Below, piece by piece: positions 42,704 to 51,790 of a stretch of DNA of 64,000 bases (position 1 is the stretch's first letter; each line of letters starts with the position of its first letter). Source of the stretch: Terriglobia bacterium (GTDB taxonomy: Bacteria; Acidobacteriota; Terriglobia; Bryobacterales; Bryobacteraceae); the NCBI GenBank assembly GCA_020073145.1, contig JAIQFS010000005.1, positions 119,575-183,574 on the forward strand. Direction: 5' to 3'. The translations under genes were made by a program, and so were the position numbers. A model generated the notes under the pieces. It was not told the origin of the DNA. It did not search any database and saw only the letters and a program-made list of their open reading frames with translations.

Positions 42704-45151
42704 ATGAAGCACTGGATTCCCACGATTGCTGCGGTGCTGGCGATCGCTGTCCCTGCGGCCCTGGGGCAGGCTCACGCCGGAACCGCGTCGGTGGGGGCCG
42801 CGGCTGATCCCCATCACGCCCTGATTGCCACCTATTGCGTCACCTGCCACAACGCGCGCCTCAAAACCGGCGGCCTGGTATTGGACGGCCTGGACCTGCA
42901 AGCCCCGGCGGGGAACGCACCGATCTGGGAAAAGGCGCTGCGGAAATTGCGGGGGCATCAGATGCCGCCGCCGGGCAGTCCGCAACCCAATTTGAAGGAT
43001 GCGGATTCGTTCGTTGCCTGGCTGGAGAATACGCTTGACAGGCAGGCCAAGGGGCCCAAGGCGGGCTATGTGCCGATCCAGCGACTGAACCGTACCGAAT
43101 ACGCCGCGGCCGTGAAGGCTCTGGTGGGAGTCGAGGTCAACGCGAAGGAGGTTCTGCCGCAGGATATTCAGGTAGAAGGCTTCGATAACATCGCGACCGC
43201 CCTCAGCGTGTCTCCCGCGTTCCTCGATCAGTACGTGACGGCGGCGCGACACGTCGCCCGGCTCGCCATCGGCAGTGCCAATCCACGGGTTTCCAGTGTC
43301 ACCTACCCCATCGCGGCCAACCAGAATCCCGACGATCCCCTGCCACCCGGCACTCGCGGCGGGATCCGGTTTCAGCACAACTTCCCAGCCGACGGCGAGT
43401 ATCGCATCACCATCGACAACCTCGGGGTGGGCCCCTACAGCAATGCCCTTGAGAACGAGAGCACGCTGGTCATCCTGATCGATGACCGGATCGTGGTCCG
43501 GAAGCCCATCGGCGGGAGTGCGGATCTGGCGCTAGTCGATCGCACGGCGGGGACCGGCCGCGAGCAGATCATGGACCGCTTCTCCAAAATTCCGGTGCAG
43601 GTCAAAGCAGGGGTGCGTGACGTGGTGGTGGCATTCATCGACCGTCCCCATGGGAATACCGGCGAAATTCTGGAAAGGCTGCAAGGGTACGGCGGCTTGA
43701 CGGGTAGCCAGGCTCCGCTGGACCGCACGGCCCTGCTTCGCGACGGCGTCTCGGTGGCTGGCCCCTTCAACCCCACCGGCGTCTCGAGAACGCCCAGCCG
43801 CGCTCTCATCTTCGTTTGCGATCCGAAGGCCGCGGGAGAGCCCGCCTGCGCCCGACAGATCACCGAAACCCTGGCGCGGCGCGCCTTCCGGAGGCCGGTC
43901 ACCACGGAAGATATGAACCGGCTCATGCCGTTCTATGATGCGGGACGCGCGGGGGGGCCCTCTGGGCCCGGAAGCTTCGACCAGGGCATCGAGCAGGTGG
44001 TAGCCGCGGTTCTGGCGAGCCCGCAGTTCCTCTATCGCGCGATTCGGGGGCCGAAGGGCACCGCGCCCGACACCGAGTTTGCGCTCACCGATCTGGAACT
44101 GGCCACGCGCCTTTCGTTCTTCCTGTGGAACACCGGGCCGGACGACGAGCTCCTGACCCTGGCGGCGGCGAACGGGCTAACCCGGCCTGGAGTGATGGAA
44201 AGGCAGGTGAGGCGCATGTTGGCGGACCCCAGGGCCTCCAGCCTGGTCACCAGCTTTGCTATGAAGTGGCTGAACCTCACCGATCTTGGGCAAGTGGCGC
44301 CGGACCCGAAATTGTTCCCCGAATTCGACGAGCCGTTGCGGCACGATTTCCTGATGGAGGCCGAGGACTTCGTAGGCGGCATCTTTTCGGAAGATCGCAG
44401 TGTTCTGGCACTCCTGACGGCTGACGATACATACCTCAATGACCGGCTGGCGCGCCACTACGGGATTGCCGGGGTCACCGGCGCGCAGTTCCGCAAGGTC
44501 GCGAACGTTCCCCAGGAGCGCCGGGGACTGCTGGGAAAGGCGGCGATTCTGCTGCGGACCTCGTATGGCGACCGCACCTCTCCGGTGCTGCGAGGAGCGT
44601 GGGTGCTGGATAAACTCCTCGGCACTCCGCCGACGCCACCTCCGCCGGATACGGCCACGGACCTGTCCCAAAAAGCCGGCGAAACGCCGAAGACCGTACG
44701 GGCGCGGCTGGAGCAGCATCGCTCCAAGGCTTCCTGTAAGATGTGCCACGGAGTGATCGATCCCACGGGATTGGCCCTGGAGAATTTCGATGCGATTGGA
44801 GAATGGCGGACCGTGGACAGCGAGGCGCACGTCCCGATCGATTCCGCCACCGTGCTGCCAACCGGAGTCGCGATCAACGGCGTGGTGGATCTGCGGGAGC
44901 AACTGGCCGCGAACCCCGAAACCTTCGCCCGGACCTTCACCGAGAAACTGATGATGTACGGGGTGAACCGCCAACTGGAATATTTCGACATGCCGCAGGT
45001 TCGCGCCATTGTTCGTAGAGCGGCGAAAGACAACTACAAGCTGTCATCCATCATTTTGGGAATCGTCAATAGCGACGCGTTCCGGAAGCAGGGTTCCGGG
45101 GCAGACGAGAAGACCGTTGCGGCGAGTGCCGCGGGTGGCCAAGGAAAATGA
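42704..45151 (+). CDS. DUF1587/DUF1592/DUF1588/DUF1585-type cytochrome-containing exported protein
   Basis: 815 aa from ATG 42704. Signal peptide ends near AHAGTA. An N-terminal heme c motif CVTCH (C45, C48, H49) belongs to a planctomycete-type cytochrome domain; a second CKMCH (C678, C681, H682) lies in the DUF1588 region. DUF1587 (VPIQRLNRTEYAAAVKALV), DUF1592 (QVVAAVLASPQFLYRA, ATRLSFFLWNTGPDDELL), DUF1588 (DRTSPVLRGAWVLDKLLG) and DUF1585 (TEKLMMYGVNRQLEYFD) follow in order. Always encoded next to DUF1552, as here. Probably periplasmic electron-transfer or oxidation of an unknown substrate. Confidence 0.92.
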   Translation: MKHWIPTIAAVLAIAVPAALGQAHAGTASVGAAADPHHALIATYCVTCHNARLKTGGLVLDGLDLQAPAGNAPIWEKALRKLRGHQMPPPGSPQPNLKDADSFVAWLENTLDRQAKGPKAGYVPIQRLNRTEYAAAVKALVGVEVNAKEVLPQDIQVEGFDNIATALSVSPAFLDQYVTAARHVARLAIGSANPRVSSVTYPIAANQNPDDPLPPGTRGGIRFQHNFPADGEYRITIDNLGVGPYSNALENESTLVILIDDRIVVRKPIGGSADLALVDRTAGTGREQIMDRFSKIPVQVKAGVRDVVVAFIDRPHGNTGEILERLQGYGGLTGSQAPLDRTALLRDGVSVAGPFNPTGVSRTPSRALIFVCDPKAAGEPACARQITETLARRAFRRPVTTEDMNRLMPFYDAGRAGGPSGPGSFDQGIEQVVAAVLASPQFLYRAIRGPKGTAPDTEFALTDLELATRLSFFLWNTGPDDELLTLAAANGLTRPGVMERQVRRMLADPRASSLVTSFAMKWLNLTDLGQVAPDPKLFPEFDEPLRHDFLMEAEDFVGGIFSEDRSVLALLTADDTYLNDRLARHYGIAGVTGAQFRKVANVPQERRGLLGKAAILLRTSYGDRTSPVLRGAWVLDKLLGTPPTPPPPDTATDLSQKAGETPKTVRARLEQHRSKASCKMCHGVIDPTGLALENFDAIGEWRTVDSEAHVPIDSATVLPTGVAINGVVDLREQLAANPETFARTFTEKLMMYGVNRQLEYFDMPQVRAIVRRAAKDNYKLSSIILGIVNSDAFRKQGSGADEKTVAASAAGGQGK

Positions 45152-45173
45152 TCCTGGGACTCTAGGAGGTAGC

Positions 45174-46511
45174 ATGTTCCTCACGAAGAAGCACATTCCT
45201 CGCCGGGCGGTCCTGAGGGCCGCGGGAGTCACGCTGGGGCTGCCGTTTCTCGACGCGATGGTGCCGGCCGGCACGGCTTTCGCTCAAACCGCTGCCGTTC
45301 CCAAGCTGCGGATGGGCTTCTTCTATCTGCCTCACGGCGCAATCATGGGCAACACCAAGTACGGTCCGGCCATGGACAAGTGGACACCCGCCGGCGCCGG
45401 CGCCGATTTCAAGCTCAGCCCGATCCTGGCTTCGCTCGAGCCGTACAAGAAGTATGTGTCGTCCTTCGGGAACCTGGAAAACAAGGCAACGGCGGGCTCG
45501 GTGCACGCGTTCACTCCGGCTACCTGGCTGAGCGCGACCCGTCCGGACGTCGGCGCCCCGCACGCCCACATGGCCACGACTCTCGACCAGGTGATCGCCA
45601 AGATCATCGGCCAGGAGACGCGTCTGCCCTCGCTCGAAGTCGCCTCGGAAACCATTGTGCAGTCGGCGGCGGGCGGAGGCGGGTCCTATACTACGCTGTC
45701 CTTCCGCGACGCGGAATCGCCCCTGCCGATGGAGCCAAACCCGCGCAAAGTGTTCCTGCAGTTGTTCGGTGAAGGCGATACGCCGGAGGAGCGCGCTTCG
45801 ATCGGCCACCAGACCAGCAGCCTGCTCGACCTGATCCTGGACGGCACCAAGAGCATGCAGCGCGACCTGGGAAGCAAGGACAAAGCGGTGCTCGATGGCT
45901 ATCTCGACAGCGTCCGCGAGATCGAGCGCCGAACGCAGAAGGCCGGGGCCAAAGATCTTTCCGCGCTCCAGATTCCCGAAGCCCCCGTGGGCGAACTGGA
46001 TTCCTTCCCCGAGCAGGTGAAGCTGATGTTCGACCTGCTGGCCCTCGCCTACCAGGCCGATCTGACCCGCGTGGCTTCCTACATCATGGTCGCGGAAGGC
46101 ACCAACCGGACGTACAACCACATCGGGATTCCGGATTCCTTTCACCCGGTGTCGCACCACGCCAACGACCTGGAGCGCATCAACAAGCTGGTCAAAATCC
46201 AGACCTGGCACCTGGAGCAATTTGCGGCCTTTGTAGACAAGCTCGCAAAGACGCCGGACGGCCCGGGAACGCTGCTCGACCACTCAATATTCCTGTACGG
46301 CTCGAACATGAGCAACAGCGACCTGCACAACAACTACCCCGAACCGAACATCCTGGTTGGCGGCGGCAACGGCAAGATGAAGCTGGGCGGCCAGCACATC
46401 CTGCTGCCCGAGCGGACGCCGATTGCGAACCTGCACTTGACTCTGCTGCAGAAGGTTGGGGTGGAGCGGGATCACTTTGGCGACAGCACGGGGACGATTG
46501 CGGGGGTGTAG
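45174..46511 (+). CDS. DUF1552 exported protein
   Basis: 445 aa from ATG 45174 with AGGAGGT just upstream. A Tat-like leader (RRAVLRAAGVTLGLPFLDAM) leads into a body with MGFFYLPHGAIMGNTKY, SFGNLENKA, LDSVREIERRTQ and DHSIFLYGSNMSNSDLHNNYP, all typical of DUF1552 and distantly like DUF1501 sulfatase-fold proteins. It follows the DUF1592 protein after 22 nt; the two act together. Substrate not known. Confidence 0.93.
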   Translation: MFLTKKHIPRRAVLRAAGVTLGLPFLDAMVPAGTAFAQTAAVPKLRMGFFYLPHGAIMGNTKYGPAMDKWTPAGAGADFKLSPILASLEPYKKYVSSFGNLENKATAGSVHAFTPATWLSATRPDVGAPHAHMATTLDQVIAKIIGQETRLPSLEVASETIVQSAAGGGGSYTTLSFRDAESPLPMEPNPRKVFLQLFGEGDTPEERASIGHQTSSLLDLILDGTKSMQRDLGSKDKAVLDGYLDSVREIERRTQKAGAKDLSALQIPEAPVGELDSFPEQVKLMFDLLALAYQADLTRVASYIMVAEGTNRTYNHIGIPDSFHPVSHHANDLERINKLVKIQTWHLEQFAAFVDKLAKTPDGPGTLLDHSIFLYGSNMSNSDLHNNYPEPNILVGGGNGKMKLGGQHILLPERTPIANLHLTLLQKVGVERDHFGDSTGTIAGV

Positions 46512-46595
46512 GTAGGCCTGACGGCCGGGCTGCCAGGACGCTCTCCGATAAGTGCTGGCACGAAGCCAGGAATCCAAGTGCTTAGAGTTATCGGG

Positions 46596-47261
46596 ATGGA
46601 CGAATCGAGCTTGAAGCCCGATCAGCGATTGCAACCAGCCCCGGAAAAGACGGCTTTCGACTATGCGATGGCAGTAGCAAAGGTGGCTGCGATTCCCCTG
46701 CCGTTCTTCGGGCGCGGAGTCGCTCTCGTCGACGCTGTTACTGCTCCCCTCCGGGGCAAGCGGTTTGATGATTGGTGCGAGCAGATCCGACAACGCATCA
46801 ACGAACCGAGCCAAAAGATCGAAGGACTGACGGCCGAGTCGCTCGCGACGAGCGATCCGTTCATTTCAATGTTCACCCAAGCCAGCCAAGCCGCGATCCG
46901 GACGCACAAAGAGGAGAAGTTAGAAGCCCTCCGGAATGCCATGATGAACGTCGCGATCTCTCCAACGGAAGCAGAGGACTTGCGGTCTGTCTTTCTCAAC
47001 ATGATCGATACCTTCTCCGTCGTCCATCTCAGGCTACTTCGGTTTTTTCAGCGCCCGGAACCTGGCCTGCGGGATGAGTACAGGCGCCAACGGCCGCTGA
47101 CGGACCAAGTGATTCGGGATCTCAATGATCGGGGCTTGATCAGTGATAGTCGCCCATATGCAGCCCGCGGGAGGGACGACTCGGAAGCACTCGTTTACTA
47201 TGACTGTCCGCCAACGCCTCTCGGCGAGCAGTTCCTGCAATTCATCGGCCGGCCGCGATAG
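46596..47261 (+). CDS. Hypothetical helical protein
   Basis: 221 aa from ATG 46596 (an earlier GTG at 46578 adds 6 residues). It has helical segments such as KAAFDYAMAVAKVAAIPLPF-like and EEKLEALRNAMMNVAISPTEAEDL, then a C-terminal winged-helix-like part (RPLTDQVIRDLNDRGLISDS). The layout resembles proteins that monitor phage or stress, but no family is certain. It is convergent with the mazF gene across a strong hairpin. Confidence 0.65.
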   Translation: MDESSLKPDQRLQPAPEKTAFDYAMAVAKVAAIPLPFFGRGVALVDAVTAPLRGKRFDDWCEQIRQRINEPSQKIEGLTAESLATSDPFISMFTQASQAAIRTHKEEKLEALRNAMMNVAISPTEAEDLRSVFLNMIDTFSVVHLRLLRFFQRPEPGLRDEYRRQRPLTDQVIRDLNDRGLISDSRPYAARGRDDSEALVYYDCPPTPLGEQFLQFIGRPR

Positions 47262-47315
47262 TTCGGTGCCATCAGGGGCGTAACAGGGGCAGACGGGCCG
47301 CTTGACGTCACTGGT

Positions 47316-47337
47316 CGAGGACCGTCAACGGTCCTCG
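47316..47337. terminator. Perfect 10-bp inverted repeat between convergent genes
   Basis: CGAGGACCGT (47316-47325), CA, ACGGTCCTCG (47328-47337). As RNA it can form a 9-bp G/C-rich stem with a UCAA loop, in both directions. It lies between the 3' ends of the 46596-47261 gene and mazF, the place of a bidirectional terminator, but lacks a T-run; a protein-binding palindrome is the alternative. Confidence 0.5.
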
Positions 47338-47393
47338 CCGATTCTCGGGGATCCTTGCGGCTCGAGTGGCGGGTGCAGGACCGGCCGTCGCCG

Positions 47394-47741
47394 TTATTCC
47401 AAGTCTAGCGCTGCTCGCAGACCGTCATCCACCTGCAAGAGGATTGGACGCGGCAACAGTCCGATTCGCTTGGTCAGCTTAGCCCGATCCAGAGTGGTTA
47501 CCTGGTGACAAACGGCCGTGCCTGGACGAGGCAGGCCGGCGGTTCCGCCAGGGATGGCAACGGCCGTGGGGCCCCGCCGGGCTTGCGCGGCTGAGGTGGA
47601 CATCGGGACGACCACGACGGAACGCCAGGCCGGGAGCTGGTTGAAACCGTCATTGGAAACCACGATGACCGGGCGGCGACCCGCCTGCTCCGAGCCGGAT
47701 CGTGGAGCGAGATCGGCCCAGTAGACTTCTCCGCGCGTCAT
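47394..47741 (-). CDS. MazF/PemK-family endoribonuclease toxin
   Basis: 115 aa. MTRGEVYWADLAPRSGSEQAGRRPVIVVSN is the classical N-terminus; VPMSTS and the central GTAVCHQVTTLDRAKLTKRIG complete the fold. MazF toxins cleave mRNA at short motifs. The start overlaps the antitoxin stop (ATGA), giving coupled translation in antitoxin-toxin order. Confidence 0.95.
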   Translation of the reverse strand: MTRGEVYWADLAPRSGSEQAGRRPVIVVSNDGFNQLPAWRSVVVVPMSTSAAQARRGPTAVAIPGGTAGLPRPGTAVCHQVTTLDRAKLTKRIGLLPRPILLQVDDGLRAALDLE

Positions 47742-47989
47742 TCGCTTTCACTTCCCAGCAGAGATTCGATGGTGGCCGCCTCGAGGCGCCGATCCAAGTC
47801 GGCTTCGGTTCCAGCCATCTCCGTGGCGTAGGCGGCGATGGCGCGCCGCGTCGCGGCCTTTCTCTTGGCACGAAGCCATTCCTGAATCGCCTGGCGCGCC
47901 AGGGAAGTAGCCGGGACCCGGAGGCGCTCGGCTTCACTGCGCAGTTCTCCGTAGGTTTGCTCTGGCAGGGGAAGGTGGAAATTTCTCAC
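47738..47989 (-). CDS. Ribbon-helix-helix-like antitoxin of the MazF toxin
   Basis: 83 aa from GTG 47989. The N-terminus NFHLPLPEQTYGELRSEAERLRVPATSLARQAIQ fits a ribbon-helix-helix DNA-binding domain; the C-terminal acidic helix would wrap the toxin. A CATAAT -10-like box ends 6 nt before the GTG, and nested palindromes are directly upstream, as expected for autoregulation. Confidence 0.85.
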   Translation of the reverse strand: MRNFHLPLPEQTYGELRSEAERLRVPATSLARQAIQEWLRAKRKAATRRAIAAYATEMAGTEADLDRRLEAATIESLLGSESE

Positions 47990-47995
47990 TAACCT

Positions 47996-48045
47996 ATTAT
48001 GCCACGATTCAATGGCAGGATTGCCATGGCAAACTGTGTGGCATA
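47996..48045 (-). promoter_or_regulatory. Nested palindromic operator and -10 of the toxin-antitoxin pair
   Basis: Outer arms TATGCCAC (47998-48005) and GTGGCATA (48038-48045) are perfect complements; inside lies ATGGCA-GGAT-TGCCAT (48012-48027). Both are nearly concentric (centres 48021.5 and 48019.5). The outer left arm overlaps the minus-strand CATAAT (48001-47996). This fits cooperative binding by antitoxin dimers. Confidence 0.6.
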
Positions 48046-48112
48046 GCCTGCGACCGCAACGTTCTCGTTTTCTCCGAAGGGGCGGGGAGCAGGCCTCCCC
48101 CGAGGAGCAATG

Positions 48113-48775
48113 TCACTTCACCGCCGGAAGCGCGGCCTTCCCTTCCGCCGGATGCTCATCGACGGCGATGGCGAAATAGCCGCTGACCGCGTAGGTGTTC
48201 ATGGCGGCCACCATGTCCATGACGCCGCGCTTGCCCCACAATTCGATGGCTTTCCGGAAGGTGGCAGAATCCACCTTCTTATCGGTGAGCATCTGGCGGC
48301 CGAACCGGATGACGGTGGCGTCTTTTTCATCCAGGCCGGCGAGCGGGCCGCGATTCCGAACTACGTCGATCACCTTGGAGTCGATTCCCGCTTTGACCGC
48401 GCTGGGCTCATGTCCGTTCCACTCCAGGTTGAAGTTGGTTTCGCGGCAGGCGACCAGGATGGCGAGCTCGCGCGTATGCGGATCGAGCGTGCCGCCCGTC
48501 ACGGCGGCGTTATGGAGATCGAGCAGCGCCTGCGCGACGCCCGGGTTATAGGCAGCAAAGGCGAGAGGACCGCTGAGAGTGCCTTCCTTGCTGGGAAAGA
48601 CGTCGAAAATCTTCTGGCCCTTCGCATCCATCTCGGATTTCTTCAGATACGGCAGGCGGGCGCGCGACTGGGGATCCAGGTCGGCCGGAAGCTTCGATTG
48701 CGCATACACCAGAAAGGACGCCGAGGCGGCGAGCAGCAACACGGCCCACTTCTGCGAGGTTCGGGAAAGGGTCAT
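48113..48775 (-). CDS. Exported carboxymuconolactone decarboxylase/AhpD-like protein
   Basis: 220 aa from ATG 48775, preceded by GGAGGAG. Signal peptide ends near VYAQS. The body has helices of the CMD fold (LLDLHNAAVTGGTLDPHTRELAILVAC, ETNFNLEWNGHEPSAVKAGI). The catalytic CxxC of AhpD is not visible: the site reads CRETNFNLEWNGHE with a single Cys. It is therefore closer to CMD-like proteins than to the peroxidase partner. It is next to SnoaL-like genes on the same strand; substrate unknown. Confidence 0.88.
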   Translation of the reverse strand: MTLSRTSQKWAVLLLAASASFLVYAQSKLPADLDPQSRARLPYLKKSEMDAKGQKIFDVFPSKEGTLSGPLAFAAYNPGVAQALLDLHNAAVTGGTLDPHTRELAILVACRETNFNLEWNGHEPSAVKAGIDSKVIDVVRNRGPLAGLDEKDATVIRFGRQMLTDKKVDSATFRKAIELWGKRGVMDMVAAMNTYAVSGYFAIAVDEHPAEGKAALPAVK

Positions 48776-48798
48776 TCGCGTTTTCTCCTCCGTTGATT

Positions 48799-49524
48799 CT
48801 ACTTCGCTGGTTGAGCCCCGTGGGTGGTCGACGTCACCCTCCACGAGCCGGGGCCGAGCTTCTCATAGACTTGATCGTCATACCCGCCGCCCTGGAGATA
48901 CACCCGCCCGGTAACCTGACCGCCCGAGACGCTAACCTTGACCCCCGAGGTCATCAGGCGCGTAATCCCGTTTGCATCGGCCTCATAATGATCACCGAGT
49001 TTCGCGCCGCTTAAACGCTGAATCGCGAGCATGTCGGGCGCTTCGAGCCCAGCCGCCTTCTCGGCCGCCACGATCACGGTCCGGGACGCGAACCGCCAAC
49101 CCTCCGGCGTCTTCACGTATTCGTCCTGATACTCGGCGCCTCCCAGCTTCGCGATACCGCGCACACCGCTCGCCGTCACCTCGAGTTCGACGGTCGGCCC
49201 GGCCGCTCCGCCCGGGCGGGGAGCACGCGCAGCCCCGGCGGGCGCGACACATTGCCGCTCGCTCTCCACCAGCGCGATCAGCCGCTCGCCCCCGACCATG
49301 CGGCCGCGAAACCCGCTGGCAAAGTAGCCCGTTTCCGGCACGAACAGATCCGCGAATTCCGCGGCGCGACATCCCGAGAGCGCCTGCGCGTATTGAGTCA
49401 TCAACGCCTGGATGGCGTTCCGATCACCTAGGGTCAGGCCTGGCGCCGGCTGAGCCAGCCCCGGAGCCCCGGCCGAGAGTGCCGCCAACAAAACGCCGAA
49501 TGCGCTCAGCTTGTGGATTTTCAT
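48799..49524 (-). CDS. Secreted SnoaL-like (NTF2-fold) protein
   Basis: 241 aa from ATG 49524. Signal peptide ends at GLAQPAPG. A single NTF2-like domain follows: DRNAIQALMTQYAQALSGCRAAEFADLFVPETGYFASG. The pattern 'I..LM..YA..L...D.F..LF' is typical of SnoaL_4. It lies 23 nt upstream of the AhpD-like gene, so the two likely form an operon. It faces away from the triple-SnoaL gene. Catalysis is unproven. Confidence 0.87.
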   Translation of the reverse strand: MKIHKLSAFGVLLAALSAGAPGLAQPAPGLTLGDRNAIQALMTQYAQALSGCRAAEFADLFVPETGYFASGFRGRMVGGERLIALVESERQCVAPAGAARAPRPGGAAGPTVELEVTASGVRGIAKLGGAEYQDEYVKTPEGWRFASRTVIVAAEKAAGLEAPDMLAIQRLSGAKLGDHYEADANGITRLMTSGVKVSVSGGQVTGRVYLQGGGYDDQVYEKLGPGSWRVTSTTHGAQPAK

Positions 49525-49736
49525 AACTCTATCGATACCACAGACCCGGCCGCAGCGATCGAACACGATTCGTTAAGATAGATGCCTCGCGATCGTGGCC
49601 GCAGTGAAGGCCTCGAGCCTGACGGTGATGTCCGAAGGCGGCGGGTTGCGCGCCGGGCATCGATGTGCCGCCGCGTTCCCCCCGATCGCGCACGGCTTCC
49701 CCGCACCCCCTTCGAATGCAGCCACGGCGCGGGTGG

Positions 49737-49742
49737 TAGAAT
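49737..49742 (+). promoter_or_regulatory. -10-like TAGAAT before the triple SnoaL gene
   Basis: TAGAAT ends 7 nt before the ATG at 49750, placing the transcription start at the start codon. No Shine-Dalgarno is present in the gap. Confidence 0.45.
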
Positions 49743-49749
49743 TCTGCCG

Positions 49750-51543
49750 ATGCCCTCGAAACCCATTCTGGCCGTGGTCCTCGCTATCGGCGCGGGGAGC
49801 GTGCTGGCTGCGGCCTCACCGTCGAGCCCATTGCCAGCCCTCCAAACCAGAGTCGAACGGCTGCAGGCCAATTTGGAAAGTATCGAGTCCGTCCGCGCCA
49901 TCAAGCGCCTGCAGTACGCCTACGGACACTACGTCGAACTCGGTCTGTGGAACGATTTCGCGGACCTGTTTGCCGCCGACGCCGTCACCAACTATCAGTC
50001 AGGCGTGCGCGGCAAAGATGCGATCCGAAAGCTCTTCTTCGACCAAGTCGGGCAGGGGAAGCTCGGCCTCGCCGCAGGCCGCATCTATCCGCACATCCTG
50101 TTCCAGCCGGTGATCACCCTTGCGCCGGACGGCCGAACGGCGAAAGGGCGATGGCGCATCCTGGCGATGCTGGGCCGCCTCGGGGGCTCGGCCACCTGGT
50201 ACAGCGGCGTCTACGAGAATGAGTACGTCTTCGAAGACGGCGTCTGGAAGATCAGCGTGATTCATTCGGAACCGAAAGTCACCGCGGCGTACACTGCCGC
50301 AGGCTGGAAGGATTCCGGAACGCACGTCTCGTTGCATTACGACGCCGCCAGCGTGACCATGCCGATCCCCGATCCCTCGAGCCGGATCGCAGCAGCCGCC
50401 GGCAATCGTACCGCACCCTCGCTCGCATCGCTTGCCGGCCGTGTCCGCCAACTCGGCGAGCGCGCCGCCCGCTGGAACGATCAGGCCCAGGTGACCAACC
50501 TCCTGAACACCTACGGATACGCGGTCGATCGCAAACTCTGGAATCAGGTGGCCGATCTGTTTGCCGAGGACGGAACTCTGGAACTGGGGCTGCAAGGCGT
50601 CTACGTGGGCAGGGCTTCCATCCGCCGGGGTCTCGATCGATTTGGCCCGCAGGGGCTCCGCGAAAGCGAACTGAACGATCACGTCTACCTGCAGACGATC
50701 GTCTCCGTCGCGCCGGACGGGCACACCGCCAGGGCGCGGGGAGTCGAGGTGATTCTGTCCAGCGCTCCCGGCGGCAGCCACGGCGAGTTGAGCGAGGGTA
50801 TCTTCGAGAATACCTTCGTCAAACAGAAGGGCGCCTGGAAAATCCAGTTCGTTCACTTCTACCCGCGCATGATCGTCGATGCCGAGGCAGGCTGGGCCAG
50901 GAGCGCGAAGCCCGCGCCCAGCCCCAGCCAGGAGTTTCCTCCGGACCGTCCGCCGACCGATTCTTATGAGATCTATCCCAAATTCGCGGTCGCTCCGTTT
51001 CATTTCGACAACCCCGTCACCGGAAAACCGCCCCAGTATCCCCAAGGAGTTTTATCTGCCGCGAGGCGCACGACGGCTGCCACGGGAGTGCCCAGCGGGC
51101 CGGCCCTTCGCAATGCGGCGGACCTGCAGGCTCGATTGGCTGAGGCGGAGCGCGCCCTCGCCGCGGCGGAGGCCTACGACGCTGCCGAGAACCTGATCGG
51201 CGCGTATGGCTACTACCTGGATGAATCGCCGGGGGACCTAGCCGGCTTGTTTGTGCGAGGCGTTTCCGAGGACGCGGGTGCTCACGGATTAGGTGCCGAA
51301 GGAACCATCTTCGTGAACCAGATCCTGCAGCCCGTGATCGACGTTGCGCCGGATGGCAGGAGTGCGCGGGTGCGCGCGCGCCTGTTGGATCTCAACGGCA
51401 TTTCCGGAGGCGCCGGCTACTGGACGGCGGGCACCTTGGAAGGGCAGATTGTCTCGGAGCAGGGCGCCTGGAGATTCCGGACGACGCGTTCCTCCACACG
51501 GTGGACCGCACCCTATCCAGGTGGCTGGGCTCGAACTCCGTAA
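49750..51543 (+). CDS. Secreted protein with three tandem SnoaL-like (NTF2-fold) domains
   Basis: 597 aa from ATG 49750. Signal peptide about 1-22. Three copies of the same architecture follow: residues about 33-190 (KRLQYAYGHYVELGLWNDFADLF), 222-395 (NLLNTYGYAVDRKLWNQVADLF) and 457-597 (NLIGAYGYYLDESPGDLAGLF). Each begins with a helix and ends in a WKI/WRF beta strand (GVWKISVIHSEP, GAWKIQFVHFYP, GAWRFRTTRS). The third copy is degenerate and shorter. Most SnoaL-like proteins have one domain; a triple exported fusion is unusual. Related to bile-acid dehydratase/SnoaL_4 proteins only by fold. Confidence 0.88.
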   Translation: MPSKPILAVVLAIGAGSVLAAASPSSPLPALQTRVERLQANLESIESVRAIKRLQYAYGHYVELGLWNDFADLFAADAVTNYQSGVRGKDAIRKLFFDQVGQGKLGLAAGRIYPHILFQPVITLAPDGRTAKGRWRILAMLGRLGGSATWYSGVYENEYVFEDGVWKISVIHSEPKVTAAYTAAGWKDSGTHVSLHYDAASVTMPIPDPSSRIAAAAGNRTAPSLASLAGRVRQLGERAARWNDQAQVTNLLNTYGYAVDRKLWNQVADLFAEDGTLELGLQGVYVGRASIRRGLDRFGPQGLRESELNDHVYLQTIVSVAPDGHTARARGVEVILSSAPGGSHGELSEGIFENTFVKQKGAWKIQFVHFYPRMIVDAEAGWARSAKPAPSPSQEFPPDRPPTDSYEIYPKFAVAPFHFDNPVTGKPPQYPQGVLSAARRTTAATGVPSGPALRNAADLQARLAEAERALAAAEAYDAAENLIGAYGYYLDESPGDLAGLFVRGVSEDAGAHGLGAEGTIFVNQILQPVIDVAPDGRSARVRARLLDLNGISGGAGYWTAGTLEGQIVSEQGAWRFRTTRSSTRWTAPYPGGWARTP

Positions 51544-51790
51544 GATCGCACGTGCCGCTTCCGATGCGGATGGTCTCATCCCGCTGGGACAAGGGGACAG
51601 ATCCGCAGGGCGAAGGGCCCCGGAGCAGTCTTGGGGCAGAGATTTGGGGCACCGGAGACCCACTTGCGTCGTCTCTAGGCTCTCAGGTGGCAAGTCCCTA
51701 CCGCTATGGGTAGTGATCGACTTGCTCCCGCAAGATCCTCCCGTATCAGGAGCGCTCTCCAGCGCGCATTCCCCCTCGGCCTGTCACGCC

